From Nymphalis io (lineage: Eukaryota; Arthropoda; Insecta; Lepidoptera; Nymphalidae), in the NCBI RefSeq assembly GCF_905147045.1, contig NC_065906.1, positions 4,340,001 to 4,404,000 on the forward strand: a stretch of DNA of 64,000 bases, written 5' to 3'. Of the stretch, positions 38,962 to 54,100 are shown in pieces. The stretch's first letter is position 1; each line of letters starts with the position of its first letter. The notes under the pieces are model-generated. The model saw nothing but the letters and a program-made list of their open reading frames with translations. It did not search any database and was not told where the DNA came from. A program made the position numbers and the translations under genes.

Positions 38962-40026
38962 ATGGGTCACGCTAACATTTGGTATTCCCACCCCCGTAGA
39001 TACGGACAGGGATCTCGTTCATGGTATGTTTATGCTCTAAATTTTTATATATCTGACTTGACAGTAAGAATTTCTTTGGTTAGAACACGTGTTTTAAACA
39101 GCATAATTTTTCAGCCGCGCCTGCTCCAACAGACACGGACTCATTCGCAAATATGGTCTAAATATTTGCAGACAGTGCTTCAGAGAGTACGCACACGACA
39201 TTGGATTTAAGAAAGTAAGTTTTTTTAATTGGCAGCATGGCTATACATCAAAAGAAAGTAAACTTGTTAACTATGACTGTCTGCCATTTACAGGATACTT
39301 CATCTTAAAAATTAAACCTACCTTACAGTTGCTATATTTGAAATGATACTCTAATACCACTATATATATACTAGATTTATGGAATAAGCTCCAAAAAGGC
39401 AAGGATGGTATTGTCTCTAGTACAGTAATGCTTAATACTGCAGATTTAAACTTATTTATAGCTGCATATTCAATATTAATGAATAACATTGGTTACTTTA
39501 ATTATGACTGAATTTGTTGTTATCAAAACAGTTGTTATTACTTGTTATGGTCAGATTTCTTAAACGATATGCAATATTTATATATTTCACAAAATATAGG
39601 CATGTTTTAAAAAATGTGATCAAGTTAATTAAAGCCAAAACTAAACTTCTTTCATCATTTGTGCACTAGTAGTGGTACAAAATATGGATTAATTTATTCT
39701 TTTAGGCTATATGTAAACAATATATAAGTGTACTTTGTTAAAAACAAAATTGCAAATCATTTATATATTATTCAAAGATAAAATTATATCAGCCATCTCT
39801 TCTTGGCAAATTAAATTTAGAAATGAAAGAAAAGGACGAAATGGGGAATAGGGCACACTTTAAATCAATTGTTAAGTTTTCTTAAACAACATATGACCTA
39901 TAAATATATCTTCTGCTATCATGTCATATAAACATATCTAATAAAATATGTAACATTATAACAAATAATGTGAAAAATTTGAATACTGTTCTTTAATTGT
40001 GTATTTGTTTGTTTCAGCTCGACTAG
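38962..40026 (+). CDS. RpS29: 40S ribosomal protein S29 (uS14)
   Basis: Three exons: 38962-39023, 39115-39214, 40018-40026. They encode 56 residues beginning MGHANIWYSHPRRYGQGSRS and ending GFKKLD. The last exon supplies only Leu-Asp and the stop. The zinc-binding cysteines are in RACSNRHG and NICRQCF, with the first Cys codon split over the exon 1/2 junction. The protein sits in the small-subunit head. Length and sequence match the family closely. Confidence 0.98.
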
Positions 40027-40165
40027 AACGTGTTGGAGTATTAGGTTAATAAAAATTTAAACCCAAAAGTTTTTTAATTGTTTCCATACATTTTCCTATG
40101 ATATATTGTCATCATACACCATATAATATATATTTAATTTGATATATAAGACTGTAAAAGGTTAA

Positions 40166-40171
40166 AATAAA
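40166..40171 (+). terminator. RpS29 polyadenylation signal
   Basis: AATAAA 140 bp after the stop. A minus-strand AATAAA (TTTATT near 40209) for the converging WAP-like gene lies about 40 bp on. Confidence 0.6.
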
Positions 40172-40316
40172 AGTTTATATTTTCAAAAAAAAATTTAATA
40201 TAAATAAATTTATTACAAAATTGAAAATTAGTAAAAAATAGGTTTTTAATTACTACATACATAAAACTATTTACACACTATATTTACGTCTTCTCTTCTT
40301 GTAGAATACACAAGTC

Positions 40317-43300
40317 TCAGCCCAATCTCTGAAAAATTAATAGTTATTTTTTCACAATAATTAAATATTGTTAGATACATAGTATTGGAAATTGTGTATG
40401 CAATTAAGCATTTGAATTTATTTGAAGTTGAAAGTTCGTTTCAGTATGATATTTCAATGAGAAATATGGATCACTAAGCTTTGTAAGCATTTGACAAATT
40501 TGTAACATGCAATAATACATCGATTTTAATCAAAAACCTACCGCGGCAGCACCAACAAGAAGCGCGAAGAGACTTCTTTGTGGAGGTCGACAATGCCTCT
40601 TGCCGCCCTCTGCGCAGCACAAGTTAGGGAAGCAGTCGACGCTCGAACTGCAGCGTTGTGGAAACGAGTCGAATTGCGGTGGTGGCGTACATTGTAAGTA
40701 TGATTCCAACATGCGCACAGCTGCAAAATATAGACAAATATACTCATAATTATTACACTAAAATTATATCATTATAGTAACATGTAAAGAACTTTGTATA
40801 TTTTTTAAGGTAAACATATCACTTCAGTAATAGTAACTCTACTCTGATTGTGGAAGTATTTTTAAATCAATATTATACATTACGTATATAATAGGTGAAT
40901 TCAACAATAATTATATATAATATTGCTCAAGTACGACAAATTCAATTAATGAATCAAAATAATTTGTGAAAACATTTTCCTTCAGATTGTTATACTTAGA
41001 AAAATCAGATAGACTTGAAGAAAAACAAAATGAATGTTTTTTATTATATAACTTACATCTATTTAAGTAATATATCAGTATAATAAAAAAACATCCTTGT
41101 TATTTATTGATAATTACCAAATTATTAGTTTTTGTTACGGTCAATTGTATTAAAGTAGTTGAAAAGTTGAGGCCATGACATTAATTTCCTAATAGTTCAA
41201 GTAACCTAGTACTTAGGCATTATTATATTTTGCAATCGCTTAGTAGGACCAGTTTTATGTAAGCAATTAGGATCAGTATTACGTTAAGTCAGAAATATAT
41301 TTGCTTTAATTAATTAAAATTTGATTTAATATGAGATATTTTAAAGTTAGCCTAAAGCTGCGGTATCTAAACTCTCAAACTCAAATTTCAAATGTTTTTA
41401 TTAACGTCTAAATAATTTGAATTCAAAAATTGCTTCTGATCACGGACACTGCAAAATGTTTAAAACGTCAGGAATTATAAAAAAAAAATATTCGCGATAA
41501 ACAAAACTACTAATACGTGAAAAATATTATAAAAAAAAGGTTGAGTATGACTGAAGTAAAGCGCCAGTAGTAACTGAAGTCTCATTTACATGACTTTCAA
41601 TATTTATATTAGAAGAATTTTTATCTTGTATAAATTGTATGTTTAATTCATTTCTAACTAAGGGTTACATTAAAGATAAATTAAACAATTTCTATAAATC
41701 TTAAATGTTAGCATATAAAATAACTTACGGGCTTCAATTCTATTAGCGACGGGTACGAGGTCGAGGCGAGCGCGGGCGGTACGACAGTAGGAGCGCGTGC
41801 CGTCCGGGCAGCAAACGCGCGGCCAACAATCGGCGTCAGTCTTGCAAGTTTGTACCTCAAATAGTAGCTCGCCCAGCGGTGTCGCAGGACATTCACGAGG
41901 GATCACACCAAGAATAGCTGAAAATGTCAATGTTTTTTATACAATTGTCTTATAATAATTGAATCATTTAAAAGTTATTCTATAATAATGATTACAACGT
42001 ATCATTCTTGACAGTCTACCAGTGGCAATGTTAATGATAACTATGAGGAGAATTGATGAGTTCTCAGATTTTTTCTATATGGTTATTTTGTAAATAAATA
42101 TTGTAAAAATATTTATTTTGCTTACTGTACCTAACTGGTTTATATTCGCAATTAAAATATTCTTAATTCAAGGAAACTCATAAAAACAGGTTTGAATACA
42201 ATAATTAGCAAAACAAAAATTATCGAATAAGTTTTAATTATTCGGGCAAGCACCACTGATTTTTCATGTGCTTAATTTGTGTTTATAATTCATCTCGTGT
42301 TTGACGGTGAAGGAAAACATCGTGAGGTGAAATAAGACATACAGGTTGTGTCTAATTTTACTGAAATTTTGCCACATGTGTATTTCACCAACCCTCATCG
42401 GAGCAGTGTGGTGAAATGGGATTCAAACTTTCTCCTCAAAAAAAGGAGAGAAGCCTTAGCCCAACTGTGGGACACTCACAGGCTGTTATTTTACTTTATT
42501 TTATAAAACAATAAATGTATTTTTATTTTCCTTCCTAAAAACACTTAATTAATTTAAAAAACACTTAATTAGTATTTTTTAATAAGTGAAATAAGAAAGT
42601 AGTTCTTCATTTTACTATCGATTATAGAAATTATTAATATTGTTATTTATAATGTCACTGTCACATAAGTACTTGAATTTCTTAACGACGTACGTAATTG
42701 CAGTTGCCTTACCCTAAGAAAAGTGACACTGATAAGCTTATTTTTACAATAGGTACGCCGCCACATGTTTCTAGTTAATAGTTTCTGACCAGCTAACTTA
42801 GATCGCGTGTAAATTGAGTTAACAAAACGTCTCATTTTTTTAAAATATTCATCTTGTAATATTAGAAAACTTAAAATATTGTCGAAAAATAATTGCTTAG
42901 TTAATTAGAGCTATTTATTTTGTTATATTTTATATGTGTTAGGAATATGTTAAATCATTTAAAAATATTAAATATTCTACGGATTCATCTTAATATATTT
43001 GATTACATTAACCATAAACTCTTATGGTTGCGTGTAGTAGTGACGTGAGAGTAGTCTATCACGGATAGTTCTGTCATAATTAACACGTAAATAATGCAAA
43101 TAAAGTAAATATTGAATAGAAAAAATCATAATAATACAAAATATATGTCGGTTATAATTGTCTTGTAGTACTGGTTGCTAGCTTATAACTTTGCAGATAC
43201 CGATGTCCTGTGAGCTTATATCTTGTGTTGGGCTATTAAAAAGTTTATGTCGTGTCTGTTTGGCGTCCTATTGGTACTTTAAAGAAGTTTATTTAGATCT

Positions 43301-45100
43301 TAATTGTATTAAATTTACATCGATAAAATAAAATATGTATTAAAGATTGTTTCAAAACCGAATTATGAAAATAATGACCTTATTTATTGTCATATTACAC
43401 ACACAAAATCTTTTAAGAACAGTCCGTAAATGTCCCCAGTAGATATCTACCTAGATGTTATAAATTTTAAACAGCTATGACAAATGTTATAAATTATTAT
43501 ACACTGGTCGTATGCACCGTACATTTCGTCATTGTGAATGTTTCATAAAGCTACGTAAATTAATTTCCTAACTTTAAAAATGTTACGTTACCTTTCATCA
43601 AGGTAAACATTTAGTTTAACGTATAAAAATATTTAAGCTAAAATGTACCTACTAGTATAAAAATATAGTCTAATCTAATTATCTGACTAGTAAATATATA
43701 AATGTGTTTTTGATTAAAGTTGGTGCTTTGTTTTTGTTTTTTAAGCAACTTATAAAATATAATAAAGTAATTGTGCACTTTATATAATAAACTAATTGAG
43801 CACTTTACAAGGTTTAAATTTATTATATAATACTTACGTTGATGTGATTGTTCCGATATAGTAGGTCGCGGAGCTGGTACACCTTTCACGCACTGGCCTT
43901 GACAGCAAACTTGCCCGGGCCCACTGCTAGCACGACACTGCGAGTTCTTTTCACAGGGAATTGGGAACAGTATCGAAGTCGGGTTCTTCGGGCATATTAA
44001 TTTTTGTGTCTTACCTGCACGGACCATGGCTGTTAGGTATATCAGTTTGCAATGTTTCTAGATTCTAGTTCAAAGTCAAATTGTCATTCAATACAATAAC
44101 GTCACGCTAGAGTGCCATATTATCATTTATTCTGTGGCCAATATTATATTTAACTCGCATATAGGACAAATATTTAGAAAGTTATTAAACTTTGAACGAT
44201 TTTTTTTTTAATTTAATTACATTTCCTTACTTAACATTTTTTTTTGTAAATCTTTTTAATATTACTATATTAATACTAAAAAGCGGAAGTATGTCAGTAG
44301 CTATTGCCAATAATTGCTTTATTATAACTATCTCTAATTAACTACTGATTTGGCTTATGTACATGTTATATAAGATTGCTGGAAGCTCTATTGATTTTAT
44401 AATAACAAAAATGTAACATATTTTTTTAAATATCTTAACAATTGGTTTTTAACGCGTAATATTTTTGACATGTTTAAGTGCTTACCTATTTTAGCTGGAG
44501 CATTGGGTGTTGTCTGTATGGGCAGCAGTTGCAGGAATGGTCGCGGAGGCTCTGTTGTCGTCGTCGTGGTTGGCTTCGGGGTAGTTGTGGTAGTGGTAGT
44601 TGTCGAGCTGGTGGTACTTGGAGTTGTTGTAGTTGTAGTGGTTGTGGTTGTAGTCGTACTAGTAGTGGTGCTAGTGCTTGTGCTTGTGCTTGTACTTGTA
44701 CTTGTACTACTAGGCTCGACTACGTTACTCGCCTCGGTGGTTCTAAAATGTTTAGAATATAATCTAATGACGGTCGATTAGTCACAGATGACGGAAGCTA
44801 AAGCGGTGTGTCATACTAATCAACTAAATAAGCTAAGTACCTACTTGTGAATATTATTAATTTATCATTGATTGCTTATATTTTTGTGCGAATCGTAATA
44901 TGTGTTTTATAATTGAGCTATTAAGTAATTATGTTCTACTTATATACTGTAACATAATAATTAAACGCCTTAGTTCGGATTTGTTTGCAGTTTTCATTTA
45001 ATATATATCTTATATCAATATCAAAACTCTTATATAAGTTTTAGACAGCATTTGTCTTTTATATATTTCAATTAAATAATTTGGTAACTATAAGCATATA

Positions 45101-45137
<37 letters not shown>

Positions 45138-48100
45138 AATAAAGCATTAACTTATCAATAATAAAATTGTCCTTCAGACCGATTTCGGCCATTCTCAAGA
45201 GAAATTAGCTAACTACGCAGGAGATCTTATAGTGTACAAGTGTGTGCGCAAACACAGGTGCACTCCTCTATTCCTTAACTCTTAAAATCCGATGGGACGG
45301 CTATCCGATACGACCGGAAAGAGTTCAGACGCAGGACCAACGGCTTTACGCACTTTCCAAGACACGGGAGTGTACACCCTTCCAACTTCCAGACTCCGGG
45401 CTGCTACTGAGAATTTTCTGACTGAAAAGCCCAATATCTTTTTATTGGCTCGACCTGGGAATTGAACCCAGGACCTCCGGGTCTGCGGCCTTACATCAAG
45501 CCACTAGACCAACGAGGCAGTCGAGGCAACAACTTGTCAATTTTACCTTCACTTTCTTATTACTTTTTAACCAAGTTAATTTCATTCAAATTAATTACAA
45601 TCGTAATCGTAATTTAGCAAAATTTGTTACAAAAGAATCAATACGGAAATCATGAAATAAAATTTACATCGTAATAAGATAATGTAAAGTCATTATTAGT
45701 ACAAATTTTGCAATCAATTTTAATCTAACTTCTTGCTCAAGTACGAAATAATTTTTTAAACAAATGTGTAAATGTAATGTTCGAGTAATGACATATTATG
45801 TAAATATGTTTATTCACACTATCCATAGCCTTTTCAACAAATACAAGAGGAGTAAACACAAATAAACAACTTTGACATTGAATTGACGCGATATTAGTTG
45901 ACATCTTGAATAATCTATGATATTCATTATGGATTCGCGCAAAAAATGATGTTTTAAATATACACGAAGTTATTATCGGAACTTTGCGAGTAAATCATGA
46001 GTGGTTATGAGTAGTTCAGTTTTGTAATGCATAATATAAAAGAGCTATTAGCAACTCGTATGGAATACGTAAATCTAAGGTTTGTTTATCTTTACTCCTT
46101 CTTTAATAGTAATAAATTATTGGGTCATGAGAAAAAAAAAACTAAAAATATATTATTGACATAGCTTAGGTAAAAAGCAGTCGGAAAATGTTAGCTTTAG
46201 TTCATAAAATAACAAAATAAATTTTAAAAATTTTAGTTTTTTTAATCTGTTTCTAAAACCACGAAATGGTAGCCGCCATGTTATTACGTCCTAAGGCTGT
46301 GTTAGCTAAAAAGTCTCAACTGTCAACTGATCATCGTATACAGGCTTTGCACTTTTATTATTTTCAACGTAACATTTGTTTATACAGCCAACTGACGTCA
46401 TGATCGCAGAACAATATGGCGTCAACTGCATCAAGCGTCTTCGCCAAATTACCATTATAATATTTATCGATTGAGTAAAAATTTTGTGTTTTAATAGCAC
46501 TATAAAATCTAATTGAGACACTTTTCAAAAAATGGACGTAAAAATACCCTATTGTTAATATTTTATAATAACTAAAGGTGACGATTATTTTCGATTTATT
46601 AATTTGCAGCAAATATATTGGCCCCCGATAAATCCCGTTGCACATATATTTATGTATTATAATGTATGTAAGAAGTCAGAAATGAGATAATTGAATAAGA
46701 TTAGGCAATTAATATATTTTTATTAATTCATTTTAAATTTAACTTATACGTAATCTGAAACAATCACGTTCTAAGGCAAATGTTAGAAAGTAAATAATCA
46801 AAAAGACAGAGTGGTAGGTGCGAGCAATAAGGCCTGTCGGTTAAGTTACAAGTGATAAGGCTTAATAACAAAATATGGTATTTAAAATGATCGTATTCGT
46901 TCGTAGTTAACTCTCTAGATGTCGCTTCAAACTTGTCGCTACGTGTTTGCTTGCTGTATACCACTATGTTATGTATTCATCGTGAGGAGCAGTTGCGCGA
47001 CTCATATAATAAGAATTCGTCCGAAACAACCGTAAATATGTTTTTTTTTTAATATTATACTTATATTATAAATATTTACCATTTAGTTTTCTTTTATTAT
47101 TGGTTTCTATGAACTTGATGTTTAAAAAATGTATCATGAGTCTAATTTTGTAACAATAATAATTTCATTTGTTTTTCAGAGTGTTAGAATTGTAAACAAG
47201 TAATTATAAATTTGACGAGCCGGTTGGCGTGGTTGGTTGATAATGCAGGTTGTGGGTTCGACTCCCACCCAGGGCAAAAATTTGTGTTCATGAACATGTC
47301 AGTTTGCCCTGAGTCTGGTTGTAATTATCTATATAAGTATGTATTTACAAAAGAAAAGTATGTAAAGTAGTATATGTTGAGTTGTCTGGTTTCCATAGTA
47401 CGAGCTCTGCCTAGTTTACCTATTATTTATTTTAGTAACTACAGCAACGATGCCTCCCAAATGAGCATCGTGGTCTGAAAATGATTTGGCATTATGAGTG
47501 GCATCATGAGGGTGCTTCGGCTTGTCACCGGCTAATATAGATGATTTTAAGTTCCCCGATGGCTGTTAATCAAAGATTTTTTTCATTATTCTTAAGGCTT
47601 TACGCATAATTAGTGTATCCTATTATCATTGATCTCATTTACCAAATGTACCAAGTATATTTTAATTATTTAAGTATGTTACAATTTTAGGCCTTATTAC
47701 CCTACCATAGTATAATAAGGCTTACTAGGTTTTTAAAAATGTTTAATTTTGTTTTTGTTGACGGCAGAATTTGCCTTTTTTATTTGTTTATTTATAGTAG
47801 TTGATCAACAACTTTATTAAAAATTAAAATTAGTTGATTTCGATTAACAGTTTTTGATTTATTTCAAATCTCCCTTAGGTAGGCCTTAATACCCGCACCT
47901 ACTTTATAAGTACTTTAGAATTTGATAATACACAATTTTAATTAGTGAGATGATATTGATATGAAACACTTATCGTTAGTTAATAGATGTGTCTATATTC
48001 CAATACAATTACAATTATTTTATGTTAGTGTATAATGTTACTATTAAAGCTTATATATTAGATTGTTACTTACCGTAAGGCAGCCGCTTTAACACCCCTT

Positions 48101-51100
48101 GTGCAGAATCCTTTGCAGCAAAGATGCTGTGTTCCCATTACGGTGCAGTCAGTACTTTTTCTACACGGAATAGGAAACAGATCTAACCAACCACTTGTTG
48201 TCCTTACTTTAGGGCATTGTAATGACTGACATTCACCTGTTAAAAAAATAGTAAATAATAAAAAAAGGTTATATTTATCTTATGTCAATTTTCATTTTAA
48301 CAAATTATTGTCATACGGATTTTGAATATATGCAAAACGTATTTGCTATACTTAATTAATTTATCAGTATTCTTGTCGTATTTATTCAAGATAAAAAATT
48401 GGCGTAGATTGATCATGGTTTTAACAAAGGAAGTGGTTCTGCCGGAGTTTACAACATTGACCGTGCCAGAGGTAGATCTGTCTACCGCGACTTTGATGTC
48501 CGCGGCACCGTACGTCGGAAAGTATTGCGAGTCAGTCAACAACGAATTTATGCTTTGTAGATACGAGTCGAATGACCCACGGGCTTGCGTTGACCTTGGT
48601 AAGAAAGTGACGGCTTGCACACTGCAGCTATTCAGAAACATCAAAAACAATTGTAGGCGAGAATTCAACAATTATTCGTATTGTATTGATAAAAGCTCAG
48701 GTGATTTTTCTTTAACCAAATGTCGAAAAACCCAAGCTGTTTTCGACCAGTGCATGAAAGATAAGATGTGTATCGAAAGACCCGATTTCGGGTACTTTTG
48801 TCGTGCGAGAGTCCACCGCAGTTCCAGCGCTCCACCACCACCAGAGCCTTGTCCATGCGGTCCGAAAGTCCAAGATGAAACGCCATCTTTGCAAGATTGC
48901 AAGCCACGCCCACCTGCTCGCTTCGGCGGGCGTTACTTTTGGATCACAGAATAATTTTTTGTGTATGATGTTCAAACATATTATAAATTTATCTTTGTAA
49001 CGTTATTTTAAATAGTAGTTTCTCAATGTAATTTACATAATTAATTATACCTTATTTTTAGCTGACTTCAGAAATAAATAGGGTTTATCAACTTATCAAT
49101 TTCAGTTCGATGTACCTTTATTGTTTGCCAATTTTGATTTACTTTAAAAATGGTCTTTAATCGCTTAATAACAAGTTATTTGAAAACAAAAGCTGCACCT
49201 CTAAAATCTTAAGAATGCAATTAAGGGTGAGAAGTAAGAAAATTTGTGAATTTGTCACTGTGATCATATGTCGTGTGATCATAGTCATCTTGTACTAATT
49301 AAAGAAATTCTAAAACATGTTTATCAATCAACCCATAGCGGAATAACGCGTGGTTACATAAGCTCCAAGCGATTTCCTTAACAAGGCAGGCCATAGCTCA
49401 GCAAAGGAAAACTTATGAAGCTTGACTTTTTTCTTTTCGTTATTTAATAAAATAAAGACACACAAAATAATAATAATAATGACAAAAGGTTTTATTTTTC
49501 CTTGTGAATTTCCAGCATGAATGGGTATGCAAGCATGTTTAAGTTGAAAATAAATATATATTTTTTTTATAGAATAGGAAGGCGGACGAGCATATGGTCC
49601 ACCTGATGGTAAGTAGTCACCAACGCCCATAGACATTAGCATTGTAAGAAATCTTAACCATCGCTTATATCACCAATGCGCCACCAACCTTGGAAACTAA
49701 AATGTTATGTCCCTTGTGCCTGTAATTACACTGACTCACACACCCTTCAAACCGGAACACAACAATACCTAGTCTGTTTTGCGGTAGAATATCTGTTGAG
49801 TAGGTACCACCCACCTATCCAGATGAGCTTGCACAAAGCTCTACCACCAGTAAAAGGTAAAAATAATAACTATTAAGCAATTGTTTTAAAGAAAATAATT
49901 CTATGAATAAAAATGCTTTTCAACTTAAACATTTTAAGACCAGTTTAAGGAAATATATGTATGTAGTATTAAAGAAAAGAATTCTATGAATAGAAATGCT
50001 TTCCAACTTAAACTTTTAAAACCAGTTTAAAGAAATATATGTATGTAGTATAAATATGATATGATATGTATGTACCTATTTCGCTTTAATTAATATGCAT
50101 TTAGTCTACTACAATAATAAGAGAGCGGACAACAGATAGCAGATTTGTTATAATGAAGGTCATCGAAAATGCACCGTTAATAGGGCGAAATCAATGTCGA
50201 AATCTGTCGGTACCGTTCATTACTCACCCGATTATGACCACTTAATATTAACATTATTACCTAAGAGAGACGCGGGACGACGAGATATATTGTCGTAATG
50301 TATAATCACTTTAACGGTGTGGTGCAATTTCATTTCTTTTTTATAGAAAGCATAGCGCTTGCCTAATGCCTACTAATAATATGAACATAGGTATTAGGTA
50401 CTGCAGTGATATCCTGTAAGAACTCACTTCATAATTCACACGTGAAATGTTGACAACCGAACTACGGTGATATACATATTTCGATGTGTATTTTTGAAAT
50501 GGTAATTATTAGGGTAAATGTCGCATATCACTCTCTGACATTTCACGACCGCTTTCTGCGGTGAGTTTCGATTTTGTTATAAATAGATTAGTAGACCTTT
50601 CAGATGTTATTGACTACCCTCGAATTCATCGCTTTAAAACTATCTGATTAATATTGTATCTTATGTTTACTTATCAGTAGCGCAAATGTTTACATATTAT
50701 AGTTAATATCTACAAGAATATCGTGTCGTATCGTTTTAATTTTTTTACTACTACTACTATTATAACAATTTAATTAAAACATCCGTGTTCATGTGTATTT
50801 TTTTTGATTATCATTTAAATATATCCAAATAAATACCTATATGTTTAAGTTTGTTTGTTAAATACATATATTTATTTGGTTGTATAGGGAGTACTGAAAA
50901 TAACAAAATAATGATTAAGCTACCGAAATACCCTTATAAAATTATTCGTAGAAATAAACCAATATATTATTTTAGGGCAAAAACTAGTATATTATATACC
51001 CGCGGCTTCGCCTGCGTTTTAGGGGAGTGGTTAGGTGTTTGGTATAAAAAGTAAGCCTGAGACCTTCTTTGGTGTTCAAGCCTGCTTTATATCAAATTAC

Positions 51101-54100
51101 ACCAAAATCGGTTCTATATTTTAGCTGAGAAAGCAGATAGACAGAGTTACTTCAGCGTTTATAATGTCTATATAGATATATTTATAGAATAAACTCACCT
51201 AAGGGTAGAAAAAAATGGTTGCAAAATTGGCTTTATAACCCAATAAATAAATAAATAAAATACACAGTTTAAAATTATAATAGTCAGGTTTAGGTTAGAT
51301 CGAATATGTATTTGCGTACCTAAGTAAAAAATTATGTCAGTTTATTCAATTATTCATATTTCATTAATTTCTTGCTTCAAATAATTATAAGTCCATTCAT
51401 ACAGTAAATCGATTTCGATTAGATTAAGCCTGATGGACTAAAATTTCCACTTGTAAACCCGCTATTGCAAAGAATAGAAGGCACTGTTACTCTCGCTAGG
51501 ATATTTACACAATGATTACGTAAATTGTTTAATAAAAATTGTAGTAAAACAAGTTGTTTTACTGTAATAGTTATAGTTAATAACTAAAACCCATTTATTA
51601 CATTTTACTAAATCTATGAAAATAATCTGCAAGCTACATAAATCTTCATCTTTATTTGAAAAGTAAGGTATTTCTTTTATTAAATGATATCTAAAAATAA
51701 ATTATAGTAATGTAATGGTAGCACTCATAACTTGCAAAGTTAAGTATTATAGCATATGCAATTATTATATAATCCTTTCCTCATAAAATAGTTTTGTTGC
51801 TTAACCGCTATCTTTATTTAAATTATAGCAATACCAGAATCAAAAATGACATTTAAATTAAGAATTCAGAAAGTTTAAATATTATAAATAAACAATTAAT
51901 AAATAAAACATGAGCAGGATTTGAGAACAATTTGAGTTGCTTAATATTTTATTGTGACAATTATCGTTTCAAAAGCTGAGACTTATTGTTTTATTGGCTT
52001 TACGGTTCATTATTAGTTAATAAGTGAGCTACCTTGATTTTAATTCGCCAATAACCTTAAATCCTTTCAAATACCTTTAAAGAGGTTATGTATATTGCTA
52101 TGCCGCAACTACATTCGCTTAGAGCCATAAACGATATTATTTTTTGACTATCTTGGAGAACCTAATTATTTTACTAATAAGTTAGAAAGTATTTTAAGAG
52201 TTAGTCAACCTAGAATATAAGTTATAAGTTGAGTTCAAATCCAGGTAGTATACGGCATCGTTTTAATAGTGGTTTTACGCGGTTTCTACGCTGTTTTCGT
52301 ATAAACTACGTTTGTACCTACCTATATACAAACGTTCTATGCTTATGTAATTAGTAAATAAAACTCTGTACCATAATAGCATATTTAAATAAATAATTTT
52401 AATTGGGCACGTTTGTATTATACAATACAAATGCTAATGTTCCCATAGTAATGCAAACTTTGCTGCTTTTTTTGGGATCACAATTCCATGACGGTACATG
52501 ATACATCATACCATTAAAATAGTTCCACCGCATTACCAGTTTTATTACAGTGTTGCAATATTTGCTTTAGATAGATTATATTTATAAATATGAAAACGAG
52601 AGTACGGACGACTTTTTTAAATTATAGGTTAAAATTAAAAGAGCATTTCAATTATTCGTGATTGCAATTTATGATTAAATTTACTTATGTTTTACAAGAA
52701 AGGACGATAAGGAAGGAAGTATGTATATCCATCTGTAGAAAAATAATAGCCTGATATTTTTACAAGCTTTTATTTAACTATGTTTTATTGTTAGTTCGCT
52801 TAGGTCTAAATCTCGTAAGCTGACTTAGCATCACTTCTTCTATCCTAAGGAGTTGAAATTTTACACGTTGGTTTAGTTCCGATGACAATGCATTTATGGT
52901 AAGCGTGGTTTCCACCCAGGATTGACTTTAGACAGAGGCACTCCTCAAGAGTCAAAGCATAAAAAGAAGTTTTATATAAAAACTTGTTTTAAAAAAGGTT
53001 TTTGATATTAATTGGTTTTGAAAGAATGTTCTTTTATAATTCAATCTTTCGTAATATATTTATTCGTATACGTCCTAATCTAATTTAATATTAATTGTTA
53101 GTAATAAATATGTAAATGGTAATCAAGATGCATCATTAATACAAAATTAAAATAATATTTAAGTAGGTATGCGCGTAAGTATTAAAAACCCGAACGAGTG
53201 ATGTAATTGAATTCATTTGAAGTATTTTTTGGATAATGTTTTTTTATATAATTTAAAATTAATATCAAAATTTTACTCTTACATGTGATTAGCGTCAAAG
53301 TTATCTGATTATCTTGCTTATTAATTCATTATCATTTAGTAAGTAGTACAAGTATATAATAACACATAAAATGTGACCAAGTAAAGCAGTAACCTTATAT
53401 AAAGACATTTACTTATCGCCATTAATATCTCGTGAAAGGTGTCGGTATCATTAGCTTAGTTCAGCCCTGAACTAAGCTACTCAGGGCTACTCTAAGCGTT
53501 GTTAAAGAATATTAATCACTATAAGTAGGTACGCTATGGCATGAATATTGAAAAATAAAAATAGGTACTTATTATTTTTTTGTGAATTTAAAAGTCATTT
53601 AATACTTTTAGTCCAGTTTACGACACTTCCTCGATTTAGTTGTACGTAGTATTAATCTATATGAACAAATAAATATATTTGGAAAAGAAATAAGGCATAG
53701 TGAGTATAGAGCGTCCGTTATGTATTATAATAATTATATAATAAAGTTAAGAAGTGAATCTGAGACCATATTCGGTTAGGTGAATGGTCGCTTCAAGTTT
53801 AGCCTCTTAAATGACGTTTAAGTGCCTCGAATGTTTTGCAATACCATCTTATATGCTATTTCCGTTAAGGTGCGGATTTTTAACACATCGGAAGTTATAT
53901 ATTTATCTACAAATCCGTCTATGTTTAAAACGTGATATAATTAGTAAATAACGGAAACTATTAAATAATTGTTTTTCTACCTAACTTAAATAAAGTTGGA
54001 TTATAACGATATACTTATTTTCTATAACAAAGTATCTAAGCATTATTTCTTAAAATGAAAAAAAAAACTCAACTTAAAAATTTCGGAGAAGGATTTGTAA

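Noticed and set aside
44470..44781. Plus-strand ORF rich in Val (VVVVVV) and a second frame rich in Cys/Ser
   Set aside because: Both are antisense shadows of the Thr-codon repeats in exon 3 of the WAP-like gene, which is supported by in-phase splice sites.
47208..47290. Candidate tRNA gene with boxes A and B
   Set aside because: The T-arm pairs well, but the acceptor stem and anticodon arm do not form, and a SINE body follows.
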